From Staphylococcus saprophyticus subsp. saprophyticus ATCC 15305 = NCTC 7292 (GTDB lineage: Bacteria; Bacillota; Bacilli; Staphylococcales; Staphylococcaceae): DNA of 64,000 bases. The DNA is taken from NCBI RefSeq assembly GCF_000010125.1, contig NC_007350.1, positions 1,984,001 through 2,048,000 on the forward strand. The letters run 5' to 3'. This document shows, piece by piece, positions 7,162-14,253 of the stretch. The notes under the pieces are model-generated. The model was not told the DNA's origin and searched no databases. It saw only the letters and a program-made list of their open reading frames with translations. Both the position numbers and the translations under genes were made by a program. Numbering within the stretch: the first letter of the stretch is position 1; each line of letters starts with the position of its first letter.

Positions 7162-7609
7162 GATTATTGTCTGTTTTATCTACTTCATCCCATTCATAAA
7201 ATTTCATATGTGGCTTTTCTTCTTTATAATAATCTAACCTATCTTGTAACGTACCTGTATGTAGCTCAAACTTATGGCCATCTGGATCAGTGAAGTATAT
7301 TGATTTTTTATCTCTTACGTCTCTAGTACGTCCTTCTAATATATTCACATTGTTATCATTTAACCACTGATACCATTCTTCAAATTCACTTTCCTCTATT
7401 GTAAAAGCCATATGCGTATATGAGTATCGAATTTCATTTCTAGGTATATCTTTTTCTTCGTTAAGCGCTAGCCACAGGCCCCCTAATATGAAATACGCTG
7501 TTTTGTCACTTTCCACTAAAATTTTTGCCTTTAAAATGTCTTTATAAAAATTAATCGACTTACTAATATCTGATACTGAATAAGTAACGTGATTTATAGA
7601 TTGAATCAT
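7154..7609 (-). CDS. fosB: fosfomycin-modifying bacillithiol transferase FosB
   Basis: A vicinal-oxygen-chelate (glyoxalase-fold) metalloenzyme that adds bacillithiol to the epoxide of fosfomycin. The metal ligands of FosB are present at the expected positions: His7 (SINH), His66 (SYTHMAF) and Glu115 (GHKFELHTG). The segments ALNEEKDIPRNEI and SIYFTDPDGHK are FosB signatures. It has 151 residues against about 139 in S. aureus FosB; the extra residues form a C-terminal extension (WDEVDKTDNNRE) that overlaps the start of the downstream acetyltransferase. Start ATG at 7609 is the natural MIQSINH start. It sits in the island's cargo end, divergent to the lipoprotein gene. Confidence 0.93.
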   Translation of the reverse strand: MIQSINHVTYSVSDISKSINFYKDILKAKILVESDKTAYFILGGLWLALNEEKDIPRNEIRYSYTHMAFTIEESEFEEWYQWLNDNNVNILEGRTRDVRDKKSIYFTDPDGHKFELHTGTLQDRLDYYKEEKPHMKFYEWDEVDKTDNNRE

Positions 7610-7845
7610 ATATACGCTCCTAAATAGATTAATTTACAGAATATTCTAACATACATCCATGTAAAAAGACCCACTATTTAAAATTATTGCAACGTTTTTA
7701 ACTGATAGTGCTACATAATTTTTTATCAAAATGTAATATAAGTATATTCATAAATACTATTTTTAATCATAACTTTTTGTTATCACTATTATCTTTTATG
7801 TGTAGTACAATGAACTTATTAAATTATCTTTAAGGAGATGTATAA

Positions 7846-8416
7846 ATGAAAAAAAGTTTTATTTTTATTATTAGCGAGTTTTCTAGTATTAGGGGCATGT
7901 GGTAACAAAGAAGAAAATAAATCAGAAGATACGTCAAAAGATGAAAACAAGAAATCAAATGATAGTAAAAAAACAGCTAAGGACAATAAAACTGAAAAGG
8001 AAAATAACTCTGATAACGATAGTCAAACTACTAGCAATGACAGTCAATCACAAAATAATGTTGACCAACAAGCTAACGCAGATAATCAAAATCAAACTAC
8101 TAGCAATACACAACAAGCTAATACAGATCAACAGGAGCAACAAAATCAACAAATGAATACTAACCAACAACGAGACAATGCTACCACGCAACAAACACAA
8201 CAAACACAACAAGATAATCAAGAAGCTAACGGTTATGATCCTAATAATCCATATATGAACATGCCTGACCAAGAATGGCGTAAAAACACTGGTGATGGAC
8301 TTTCATCTGGCGAAAAGCAAACTATGTATGCAATTGAAAATAATCAATATGAAGTTGAAGATGCAGAGCAAAAACTTGCAGCATTGAAATATTATCAAAA
8401 TAAATATAACCAATAA
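7846..8416 (+). pseudogene. lipoprotein gene interrupted by an A7 tract after the start codon
   Basis: AAGGAGATG lies before ATG at 7846, then seven A residues (7849-7855). As written, translation from ATG stops after 19 codons. With six A residues the frame becomes MKKVLFLLLASFLVLGACGN..., a perfect signal peptide with lipobox LGAC, continuing open to 8416. The mature part is an Asn/Gln/Ser/Lys-rich linker with QQTQQTQQ runs, then a compact C-terminal segment (GYDPNNPYMNMPDQEWRKNTGDGLSSGEKQTMYAIENNQYEVEDAEQKL). So this is a surface lipoprotein either phase-varied by A-tract slippage, inactivated, or misread in sequencing. Function unknown; the QQT repeats recall the chromosomal protein at 1780. 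Confidence 0.75.
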
Positions 8417-8454
8417 TATTTACGATTACATTACTTTGCATATATTTTAAACAA

Positions 8455-8480
8455 CCCACCTATTCATTTAGGTGGGCTTT
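8455..8480 (+). terminator. terminator of the lipoprotein gene
   Basis: Stem CCCACCT / AGGTGGG with a CTTTTCC tail. The hairpin overlaps the last codons of the convergent small gene at 8460. Confidence 0.65.
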
Positions 8481-8651
8481 TCCATATTGGTATAGTTTTT
8501 CAGCATTCTTTAATGATAGATTGTCTAAATCACGTTTCCCGTTTCTTAAAGTAGAAATTATAGCTTGATTTATAAGTGTGTTCTTATATATTTGATAACC
8601 AGTTATGTCACTTTCAATTAGTTTTTTGATTACCTGCTTGTATTCACTCAT
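8460..8651 (-). CDS. small helix-turn-helix-like protein
   Basis: A 63-residue protein (MSEYKQVIKKLIESDITGYQIYKNTLINQAIISTLRNGKRDLDNLSLKNAEKLYQYGKAHLNE). The arrangement SDITGYQIYKNTLINQAIISTLRNGKRDLDNLSLKNAEKL looks like a minimal Cro/XRE-type helix-turn-helix, as found in short staphylococcal plasmid and phage proteins. I prefer ATG 8651; a GTG at 8660 is possible. No strong Shine-Dalgarno. It may be a small regulator of cargo genes; function not established. Confidence 0.6.
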   Translation of the reverse strand: MSEYKQVIKKLIESDITGYQIYKNTLINQAIISTLRNGKRDLDNLSLKNAEKLYQYGKAHLNE

Positions 8652-8965
8652 AATTATCACGCTCGTTTTTTATTTAAATAGTGGAAGGTTAAGATAGCTA
8701 GTTTCCGCTAGCTAAAATCATTATATACTATTTATTTTTTGTGAAAAAATTTATGTTAAGTAAATTTACATAAAAATAACAGCCTGTGGGGGCAGACTGT
8801 TAAAAATATATCATTTTACAAAAGGTGAATTGCGCTAGTTTTTCACTAGCTAATTTTAATATACAATAATAAGATTAATTAAAAAAATCTATGTCAACTT
8901 TAATAACAATAATAACTACTCAACGATATGCTCGGGCGGACTGATGTGTTTCTTTATTAAATCCC
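8652..8965. other. island intergenic region with three hairpins
   Basis: About 310 bases without a gene. Two related hairpins flank a third: TAGCTAG/CTAGCTA (8695-8714), an AACAG...CTGTT stem around a G-run (8778-8801), and GCTAGT/ACTAGC (8834-8850). None has a clear T-run. See findings. Confidence 0.5.
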
Positions 8966-9358
8966 TTATTTTATCTCCACAATATCTTTTAAATTCAATA
9001 CACTCATTCCAGTATCTTCATACATGTGTAGTGTTTTTGTATGCACATCGACTTTATGAATATAACCCACTTTAGTTTTAATATATCCATTTTCGAAGTA
9101 ACGCAATTCAATTGATGGATCATGAAACATCTTATATACTAATGTATCATTTAACTCATTTAATTGATCTTCACTTAATATAGGTCTCTCAATTTTATTT
9201 TGGTCTAGTATGTATTGCTCTAATCTTTCGTATTGCTCAGGCATAGTCTTGAATGGTTGCCATTTAACCATGCCACGTCCTTGTGGTATGCGTGGATTAA
9301 GATATTCACGTGGTATTTTACGATAGTCTGTTTCATTTTTATATTTATCTGGCATCAT
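8966..9358 (-). CDS. YolD-like family protein under SOS control
   Basis: A 130-residue YolD-like protein (PF08863). The staphylococcal N-terminus is typical: PDKYKNETDYRKIPREYLNPRIPQGRGMVKWQPF. The C-terminal half carries the YolD-type beta segments (KVGYIHKVDVHTKTLHMYED). In Bacillus yolD sits upstream of uvrX/umuC-like Y-family polymerase genes; here no polymerase gene is adjacent. GAGGTGAT lies before ATG-ATG at 9358. A promoter with an embedded LexA box lies directly upstream, so expression should rise with DNA damage, the same signal that induces helper phages of such islands. Confidence 0.85.
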   Translation of the reverse strand: MMPDKYKNETDYRKIPREYLNPRIPQGRGMVKWQPFKTMPEQYERLEQYILDQNKIERPILSEDQLNELNDTLVYKMFHDPSIELRYFENGYIKTKVGYIHKVDVHTKTLHMYEDTGMSVLNLKDIVEIK

Positions 9359-9376
9359 AGTATCACCTCAATAAAT

Positions 9377-9405
9377 ATAATAGAACATATGTTCGTTATT
9401 GTAAA
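9377..9405 (-). promoter_or_regulatory. SOS promoter of the YolD gene (LexA box)
   Basis: Minus strand: -35 TTTACA (9405-9400), 17-bp spacer, -10 TATTAT (9382-9377). The spacer contains CGAACATATGTTCT (9395-9382), matching the Gram-positive LexA consensus CGAACRNRYGTTYG at all but the last base. Bound LexA would block this promoter. Confidence 0.8.
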
Positions 9406-9406
9406 T

Positions 9407-9430
9407 AAAAAAAGACAGACTAGACTGTCT
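9407..9430 (-). terminator. terminator upstream of the YolD gene
   Basis: Minus strand: stem AGACAG/CTGTCT followed by seven T residues. It insulates the SOS promoter from transcription coming from the right. Confidence 0.65.
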
Positions 9431-9752
9431 GCCTTGTAAATTAAGAGTTATGATGCTACTAAAAAACTGATAAATATATTTTAACATGACATTGAAATAT
9501 CAAGCAAATTACCACCCGTAACATACTTGGGCAATTGGTATGAGCAAAATTAATAATTATAAAATAATATATATAGCTGTATGTAAGTTTACTATAGCAT
9601 TAAATATTAGAATAAGCCTATTCTATACGCATTCTAAAGTGATTAAAAGAATTAGTTGTATAATAACCAAATAAAAAAGACGACTTTTAAAGTCGTCTAG
9701 TGTGTATTCGTAAGAAAGTGATAAGTGATTCCATTACCTATTATATACAATT
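9431..9752. other. island intergenic region
   Basis: About 320 bases without a gene, between the two leftward terminators. AT-rich. I see no coding frame or clear promoter in it. Confidence 0.45.
9673..9698 (-). terminator. terminator of the island late module
   Basis: Minus strand: stem AGACGACTT/AAGTCGTCT with a 3-base loop and six T residues, 55 bases after the stop of the last gene of the leftward cluster. Confidence 0.8.
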
Positions 9753-10100
9753 TTAGTTATATTGCAAATATTCAATCATTTTAACTATTAACTTGTCTAA
9801 CATCTGCTTAACTCTCTGCACGCCTACTTCGAATATACGAGCCATATCTTTGTAAGTTTTCCCCTCTACCATCAGTAAAAACAAATTAAACTCTTTGAAT
9901 GTTCCTACTGTTTCGGCAGCCAATTCTAGCTCGTTTAAAAATATCGCATCTTCTGTATTCATTTGATCTATACGCTTATGGCCAACTTCAGCACCTAACT
10001 CAAAGAAATCATCTGTTTCAATGGGTTTATCTTCATAATCATCGTTAATATGCTCGTGACAACTCAATATAAACTGTTTAATCGTCTTTTTATCATACAT
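9753..10100 (-). CDS. small sigma/region-4-like island regulator
   Basis: A 115-residue acidic protein from ATG 10100 (an in-frame GTG lies at 10112). The C-terminal third (GKTYKDMARIFEVGVQRVKQMLDKLIVKMIEYL, about residues 80-112) has the pattern of a sigma-70 region-4 or phage late-activator helix-turn-helix. The start overlaps the preceding gene's stop by 8 bases (translational coupling), and a terminator follows, so it is the last gene of the leftward module. Compatible with the RinA/ArpU-type regulators that phages use to switch on late genes, but not proven. Confidence 0.6.
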   Translation of the reverse strand: MYDKKTIKQFILSCHEHINDDYEDKPIETDDFFELGAEVGHKRIDQMNTEDAIFLNELELAAETVGTFKEFNLFLLMVEGKTYKDMARIFEVGVQRVKQMLDKLIVKMIEYLQYN

Positions 10101-10419
10101 AGCTGATTTCACTCGCCAATCGATCTAATATAGACGTTCTAGCACGCAACAATACCCTTTGTTTAATACCGATGATGTCGCAAATAACGTCATCTGATAA
10201 GTTTTCCTTGTCCCACCACGTCAACTTGATAACTTGTTGTTTTAATAAAGAAGAATCATTATATACAGCAGTTATACCTTTAACCATATCACATATATTT
10301 CGGTACTGAAGGTCATTGACGTTATGAGGTCTGTTGATGTACCAGTCACAAAGTCTGTGATAGTTCAACATATACTTGGATAACATTTTATAGTTCACAT
10401 CTTGATACTCAATAATCAT
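10093..10419 (-). CDS. island protein, possible phage transcription regulator
   Basis: A 108-residue protein overlapping both neighbours (ATGA junction with the upstream gene). The segment WWDKENLSDDVICDIIGIKQRVLLRARTSILDRLASEI resembles the C-terminal helix-turn-helix of RinA/DUF722-type late regulators (a sigma-like DNA-binding end). The N-terminus (YKMLSKYMLNYHRLCDWYINRPHNVND) is helical. It is probably expressed in one transcript with the genes on both sides. Function inferred from position and pattern only. Confidence 0.55.
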   Translation of the reverse strand: MIIEYQDVNYKMLSKYMLNYHRLCDWYINRPHNVNDLQYRNICDMVKGITAVYNDSSLLKQQVIKLTWWDKENLSDDVICDIIGIKQRVLLRARTSILDRLASEISYV

Positions 10420-10952
10420 ATGGCAAGTACCTCGCGTTCATTTTGCAGGCTTTCACGTTTTGTTTCGATATAGTCATTATAAATCACTTTATTGGCTTGT
10501 ATGTGCTTCTCACGGCGTTGTGAACGGTTTTTATGATGGACTTGATATAAATCTTTCTGCAGTTTCTCAATCATTTTGTGTGGCTTATATGAGCCATTTG
10601 ACTGCATGTATTGAATGATAGCCTTTTGTTCATGCGAAGGATAGTGTTTGATTAGCTTTTTAACCAAATTTAGTCGTTTATTTGATTGTTTTTTATATCT
10701 ATCCAGCTCGTCTTTTTTCTCAACAATCCAACATACTAACTTTTCTAAAGGATATGAAGTTGTGACTACACCCATCACATCATCACATGTCATGTGCGAC
10801 GTATTAAGGCTATACATACATTCAATTTGTTCTTCAATGGTTTGTATTTTACGATTAATAAACACGGGATTATAAGCAGTTAATAGCTCGTATTCGGTTA
10901 TCTTTTCTGTAGGATAATATCTTAATACTTGCATACAAGGTTTTAGAAGCAT
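10416..10952 (-). CDS. island protein of unknown function, basic
   Basis: A 178-residue strongly basic, helical protein: ERKIQTIEEQIECMY-type N-terminal part, KKDELDRYKKQSNKRLNLVKKLIKHYPSHEQKAI in the middle, and a Lys/Arg/Gln-rich C-terminal third. GAGG lies nine bases before ATG at 10952. Four-base overlap with the next gene. The position between terS and the regulators suggests a role in packaging or late gene control. I do not recognise the family. Confidence 0.6.
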   Translation of the reverse strand: MLLKPCMQVLRYYPTEKITEYELLTAYNPVFINRKIQTIEEQIECMYSLNTSHMTCDDVMGVVTTSYPLEKLVCWIVEKKDELDRYKKQSNKRLNLVKKLIKHYPSHEQKAIIQYMQSNGSYKPHKMIEKLQKDLYQVHHKNRSQRREKHIQANKVIYNDYIETKRESLQNEREVLAI

Positions 10953-10969
10953 TGTATAACCTCATTTCT

Positions 10970-11230
10970 TTAATTTTTAATCCTCTTTACAGTTGTTTCA
11001 GATACATCATTTTTTATTGTGATTTCTTTATTTTCATGAACCGGTGTATTGTGTTGGTTATTCGTTTTACGTTGTGGTTCAGCTGAACTAAAACGAATAT
11101 TTTTGTTCTTCTTATAATTATTCCTTTCTGCTTCACCCATAGCTTTACGTTTATTCTCTTTCGCTCGTTCATGCAATTTATCAATTAAATCTTTAGCGTT
11201 ACATTTTATGAATTTATACAATGATTGCAT
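10970..11230 (-). CDS. small basic island protein, unknown
   Basis: An 86-residue Lys/Asn/Arg-rich protein (MQSLYKFIKCNAKDLIDKLHERAKENKRKAMGEAERNNYKKNKNIRF...). The N-terminal 45 residues are likely helical and nucleic-acid binding; the remainder looks disordered. No good Shine-Dalgarno precedes the ATG, which lowers confidence. It sits between terS and the 178-residue gene on the same strand. Confidence 0.45.
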   Translation of the reverse strand: MQSLYKFIKCNAKDLIDKLHERAKENKRKAMGEAERNNYKKNKNIRFSSAEPQRKTNNQHNTPVHENKEITIKNDVSETTVKRIKN

Positions 11231-11296
11231 AATTAATTATTTTGAAAAATTTGCAAAGTATTATTATAAGTTTAAGTTTGTCCAATTATTGGACAA

Positions 11297-11803
11297 TTAG
11301 TCATCTTTACCTATGCCAAACTCTTCATATACTGATTTAGGCTTCTTACCTGTCACAAAATCACCTACGGGATCATACTCATTTTTTGTCTTAGGTTCCA
11401 TAATCTTGAGACGTGCCTCAACAGTTAATCCTAATTTAGGGCAAATAGCATTCATTGTATTCACGCTATCCCTTTGTATTGTGTAATGAGGTGAGAGCTT
11501 ACTTCCACGTTCAGTTACAACCACCATACCTTCTTCTTGTAATTTGAGTGTGGCATTTTTGTAGTTACTATATGTTTGGCAATAAGTAGCAAGCAGACCT
11601 TTGTCTAAATCTTTTATAGGTAATTCATTAATAAGTGGAAGCACTCTATACCATTCTTGAATAGCATCATCATCTAAAAAATCAGGTGGCTCTTTTGATA
11701 AAGGTGTAAGCTCATTCATAGCTTTCTCAGTCGCATTTCTTTGTTCTTGTACATCTTTGGTACGATAAGCTTTTTGTTGTGATAATAGTTTTCTCTGTGA
11801 CAT
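11297..11803 (-). CDS. terS: phage terminase small subunit, P27 family
   Basis: A 168-residue protein of the P27 (phage terminase small subunit) family. Visible family features are the acidic-proline lead-in (PLSKEPPDFLDDDAIQEWYRVLPLINELPIKDLDKGLLATYCQTYSNY), LQEEGMVVVTERGSKLSPHYTIQRDSVNTMNAICPKLGLTVEARLKI and a C-terminal FGIGKDD tail. TerS recognises the DNA to be packaged. Phage satellites carry their own TerS to redirect the helper phage's large terminase, which is absent here. AGGAGATG precedes ATG at 11803. Confidence 0.85.
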   Translation of the reverse strand: MSQRKLLSQQKAYRTKDVQEQRNATEKAMNELTPLSKEPPDFLDDDAIQEWYRVLPLINELPIKDLDKGLLATYCQTYSNYKNATLKLQEEGMVVVTERGSKLSPHYTIQRDSVNTMNAICPKLGLTVEARLKIMEPKTKNEYDPVGDFVTGKKPKSVYEEFGIGKDD

Positions 11804-11808
11804 TTATA

Positions 11809-12210
11809 TCATCTCCTATAAATATTATGTATTGAAATATATTTCTCTAATTGCTTATGTGCAATTGATTCAGAACGTTGTGCTTGTTCCAATTGGGATT
11901 CGAGTTGGGATTTTTCTAGTTCAAGTTTTCGTTGGTGTCGTTTGAAATCTTCTCGTTCTTTAGTTGTCATCTCGTATGAATTTTTCATTTCTCCAGAAGA
12001 AGTTTTATGCTTTTCTTCTCTTTTATCTTCAGGTATCGTTGCTATTTGATAAAGTGCTTTAAACCCTAAATGTTGAACTGGTTCATCATTTGAAAGTTCT
12101 TTTGAAATCTTCATGAATTTACTAGCTGTCGTTCTATCCATGTTTAATGAATTTTCAACCCAGTTTATAAATTCTCCATGAACAAGGTCATTCTCTTTTA
12201 CGTGTTTCAA
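11809..12210 (-). pseudogene. DUF3102 family island protein, 5' truncated
   Basis: The open reading frame starts with TTG at 12210 (KHVKENDLVHGEFINWVENSLNMDRTTASKFMKISKEL, a DUF3102 core predicted to bind DNA), followed by a coiled coil (KLELEKSQLESQLEQAQRSESIAHKQLEKYI). The frame is open further upstream to 12249 and encodes NQYGQSIFEIGRRL, the residues that normally precede KHVKEND in this family, but then meets a TAA and offers no ATG/GTG. So the first 25-40 residues have been lost by deletion or frameshift. If expressed, only the TTG start is available. It ends 5 bases before the terS start. Confidence 0.6.
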
Positions 12211-12433
12211 TCTTCGACCAATTTCGAATATCGATTGACCATATTGGTTTTAAAAACTTTACTAATTCATCGATAATCGCTACTGAGAAAAGCCCTATAT
12301 TGCGTTGAGAACATGATTATCTTGATAATAGGGCGTTATATACTTAAATTTAATCTATATCGCCTGCATATATTGTGAAAAATTACACAATTTTAACTTT
12401 TCATTTCAAGATGCGGTTACAGAAAAGTTCGGC

Positions 12434-12474
12434 TCGTTTTCGCTCGAACACTAGAGCCACGGGGCTTTTTCTTC
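12434..12474 (+). terminator. terminator-like G/C-rich hairpins in the non-coding block
   Basis: Two adjacent hairpins: GTTCG...CGAAC enclosing CGTTTTCG, then AGAGCC-acg-GGGCTTTTTCTT. The second has the form of a rho-independent terminator on the plus strand, but no upstream plus-strand gene is visible, so an untranslated RNA may end here. Confidence 0.45.
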
Positions 12475-13139
12475 GCCACACCAAAAAATATTTTTGAAAT
12501 TTATTTTTTTGAATCTCAATCCGAAAATTTTTTACACTACCGATAAAATTAATCTATCCGTTAAAATTTCCACCACTACTTTAATTATCTACTGGGCAAA
12601 ATTAATTTACTTTCAATCTAAATTTAGTTACTTTTTTACTCTTTTCATACATCGTATTCTAAGCCCATTTAAGCCACATGTAAGATTGTTGAGTACCTAA
12701 AATCTAAATAATAAATGTATGCTCTGTATAGCTCTCTAAATGGCTACAAATGGCATTGTATAATGCAAAGTATTCATGCTTAGTTATAACGTTTTGTATC
12801 TCCTAATTGCTTCTAACATTGTTCTTGCTTATCACTTTACGAACAACAATTATTATTTATATTTTTAAATCTCATTTTGATTTTTGAATTTAATTTTTAT
12901 TTTGAAATTAGAAATATTATTTTGAAAATAATTCTTTAAAACTTTTTTGTAATTCAAATCTGAAATTACTTTTTACATTTACTTTCTTCTCTTAATGAAC
13001 TTCTTAACTGAATTGATTCAACAAATGAAATCATTTATCTTCTGAACTCAATCAACAATTGAACTTCAACAAATGAATTAACTTAAACAATTTATCTTAA
13101 TTGGATTAATCATTCTTAATTAGAAATCAAATATCAATT

Positions 13140-13203
13140 ACAATTCATTTCTTCTACAATTCATTTCTTCTACAATTCATTTCTTCTACAATTCATTTCT
13201 TCT
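13140..13203. repeat. perfect tandem repeat, 4 x 16 bp
   Basis: Four identical copies of ACAATTCATTTCTTCT, each 16 bases, without interruption. Direct repeats of this kind are typical of replication/partition or protein-binding arrays in mobile elements. Copy number may vary. Confidence 0.95.
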
Positions 13204-13290
13204 CTTTGAATGTTGATGAACAATCACAATGAAACTTCTGTGTGAACTATCTCATTAGTTGGATCTAATCCTCATACTAAAAGTAGTGAC

Positions 13291-13515
13291 CTTATAAACT
13301 GTGTGCTTAATAGCCCGACCTTTAATGTAGGTAGCTTATTCACTGTATCCTTTATTGTGCAGTCCTCTAAACTATCCACCTTAATAAGCAGTGTGCTTTA
13401 ATACACAGTGTCTTTAATGCTTGGGCACTTTATAACAGATGGCGCTTTATTATCTATGCTCATTATTTGCCTGCACCTTTAATACTTGGGTCTTATAACT
13501 GCATGTGCTTTTATA
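13291..13515. repeat. phased array of about 15 CTTTAAT-like heptads, 14-17 bp period
   Basis: Heptads of the form C-T-T/C-T/A-A-A/T begin at 13291, 13306, 13320, 13335, 13350, 13365, 13380, 13396, 13412, 13428, 13445, 13461, 13477, 13492 and 13508. The spacers of 7-10 bases are comparatively G/C-rich and all different (for example actgtgtg, gtaggtag, gtgcagtc, acacagtgt). The period rules out a coding repeat. Confidence 0.8.
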
Positions 13516-13718
13516 TACTATGTTGAAGTATCTGCTACACATTGAATGCGTTCCACATATATCATTGTGATTACTTTCACATATATACTTTAAGAAAAGA
13601 CCACCACCAATTAATAGTGATGGCCTAAACCAACGTACAGAAGAACTAGGAACTAATGAAAATAATAAGGAGTTAAATGCCCAATGGCTAATTTAGACTT
13701 TAATACTGAGCGCTCAAC

Positions 13719-13743
13719 ATTAAAGATTTAGTATATCTTTAAT
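13719..13743 (-). terminator. hairpin after the leftward unknown gene
   Basis: Perfect 9-bp stem ATTAAAGAT / ATCTTTAAT with a 7-base loop, about 45 bases downstream of the minus-strand gene ending at 13786. No long T-run, so a weak terminator at best. Confidence 0.35.
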
Positions 13744-13785
13744 ATCTATATTATACCATGAACGCCGTCATAATGCTACTTTATA

Positions 13786-14241
13786 TTATCTAGTATTAAT
13801 AGAAATTGCTTTTATTTTACCAATCTTTTCAATGAGCTTATTCATCGATGTCACTTCATCTGTATAGATTTGTACACTCTTAACTTTGTTCTGCTGCACT
13901 AACTTTATAAATTCTTGCATAATTGGTTTGTCATCCACTTCTATAGACAGTCCATACAGTCCTTTATTGACTACGACAGTTAAATTGCCACGATGTATCG
14001 ATGCTAGGATATTACTATCTTTATTGTTGTCTAACATCACACATAGCTTGTCATTGTCTTTTAATGCTTGAAATACATTGTTATCTAACTCATATGGTTT
14101 AAATGTCTGATAGTTAGGATCTACTGTTTTGGTCGTTCCCATTTCTACAGGTTTATCAGTTGTAAGTGCTTGTACTGTAATTCGATTCTTTTGCTTATTA
14201 TATTTAACGTTATTATCTGATTGTTTGATTGTTGTTAGCAT
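13786..14241 (-). CDS. island protein of unknown function
   Basis: A 151-residue protein, mixed alpha/beta composition (LTTIKQSDNNVKYNKQKNRITVQALTTDKPVEMGTTKTVDPNYQTFKPYELDNNVFQALKD...). No signal peptide, membrane segment or recognised motif. GGATGTGAG precedes ATG. It is the last gene of a leftward set of four starting at 15538. Function unknown; its place after the origin corresponds to the accessory part of the early operon in SaPIs. Confidence 0.65.
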   Translation of the reverse strand: MLTTIKQSDNNVKYNKQKNRITVQALTTDKPVEMGTTKTVDPNYQTFKPYELDNNVFQALKDNDKLCVMLDNNKDSNILASIHRGNLTVVVNKGLYGLSIEVDDKPIMQEFIKLVQQNKVKSVQIYTDEVTSMNKLIEKIGKIKAISINTR

Positions 14242-14253
14242 ATACTCACATCC

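Larger units (their letters stand above)
12211..13785. other. 1.5-kb non-coding, repeat-rich block of the island
   Basis: No frame with plausible composition or ribosome binding site occurs on either strand. Contents from left to right: a GCCCTAT...ATAGGGC hairpin (about 12291-12327); a G/C-rich hairpin patch with GTTCG...CGAAC and AGAGCC/GGGCTTTTTCTT (12434-12474), terminator-like on +; very AT-rich DNA (12480-13020); AACAAATGAA-type repeats (13020-13130); a perfect 4x16-bp tandem repeat; a phased heptad array; duplicated CACATATAT (about 13555-13590); and the ATTAAAGAT/ATCTTTAAT hairpin (13719-13743). It separates the TerS module from the replication module. Confidence 0.7.

Noticed and set aside
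8048-8272. Minus-strand hydrophobic frame opposite the island lipoprotein
   Set aside because: It is the complement of Gln/Asn-rich codons, giving artificial Leu/Ile-rich sequence; no ribosome binding site.
9431-9672. Possible small RNA between the two leftward terminators
   Set aside because: No promoter with adequate spacing and no stable structure other than the terminators themselves.
12494-12700. 68-codon plus-strand frame in the non-coding island block
   Set aside because: Phe/Ile/Leu/Ser/Thr-rich translation expected from AT-rich DNA, no ribosome binding site, and it crosses terminator-like and repeat sequence.
13140-13515. CRISPR array
   Set aside because: The 16-bp repeats have no spacers, and the heptads are far too short and variable for CRISPR repeats; no cas gene is present.
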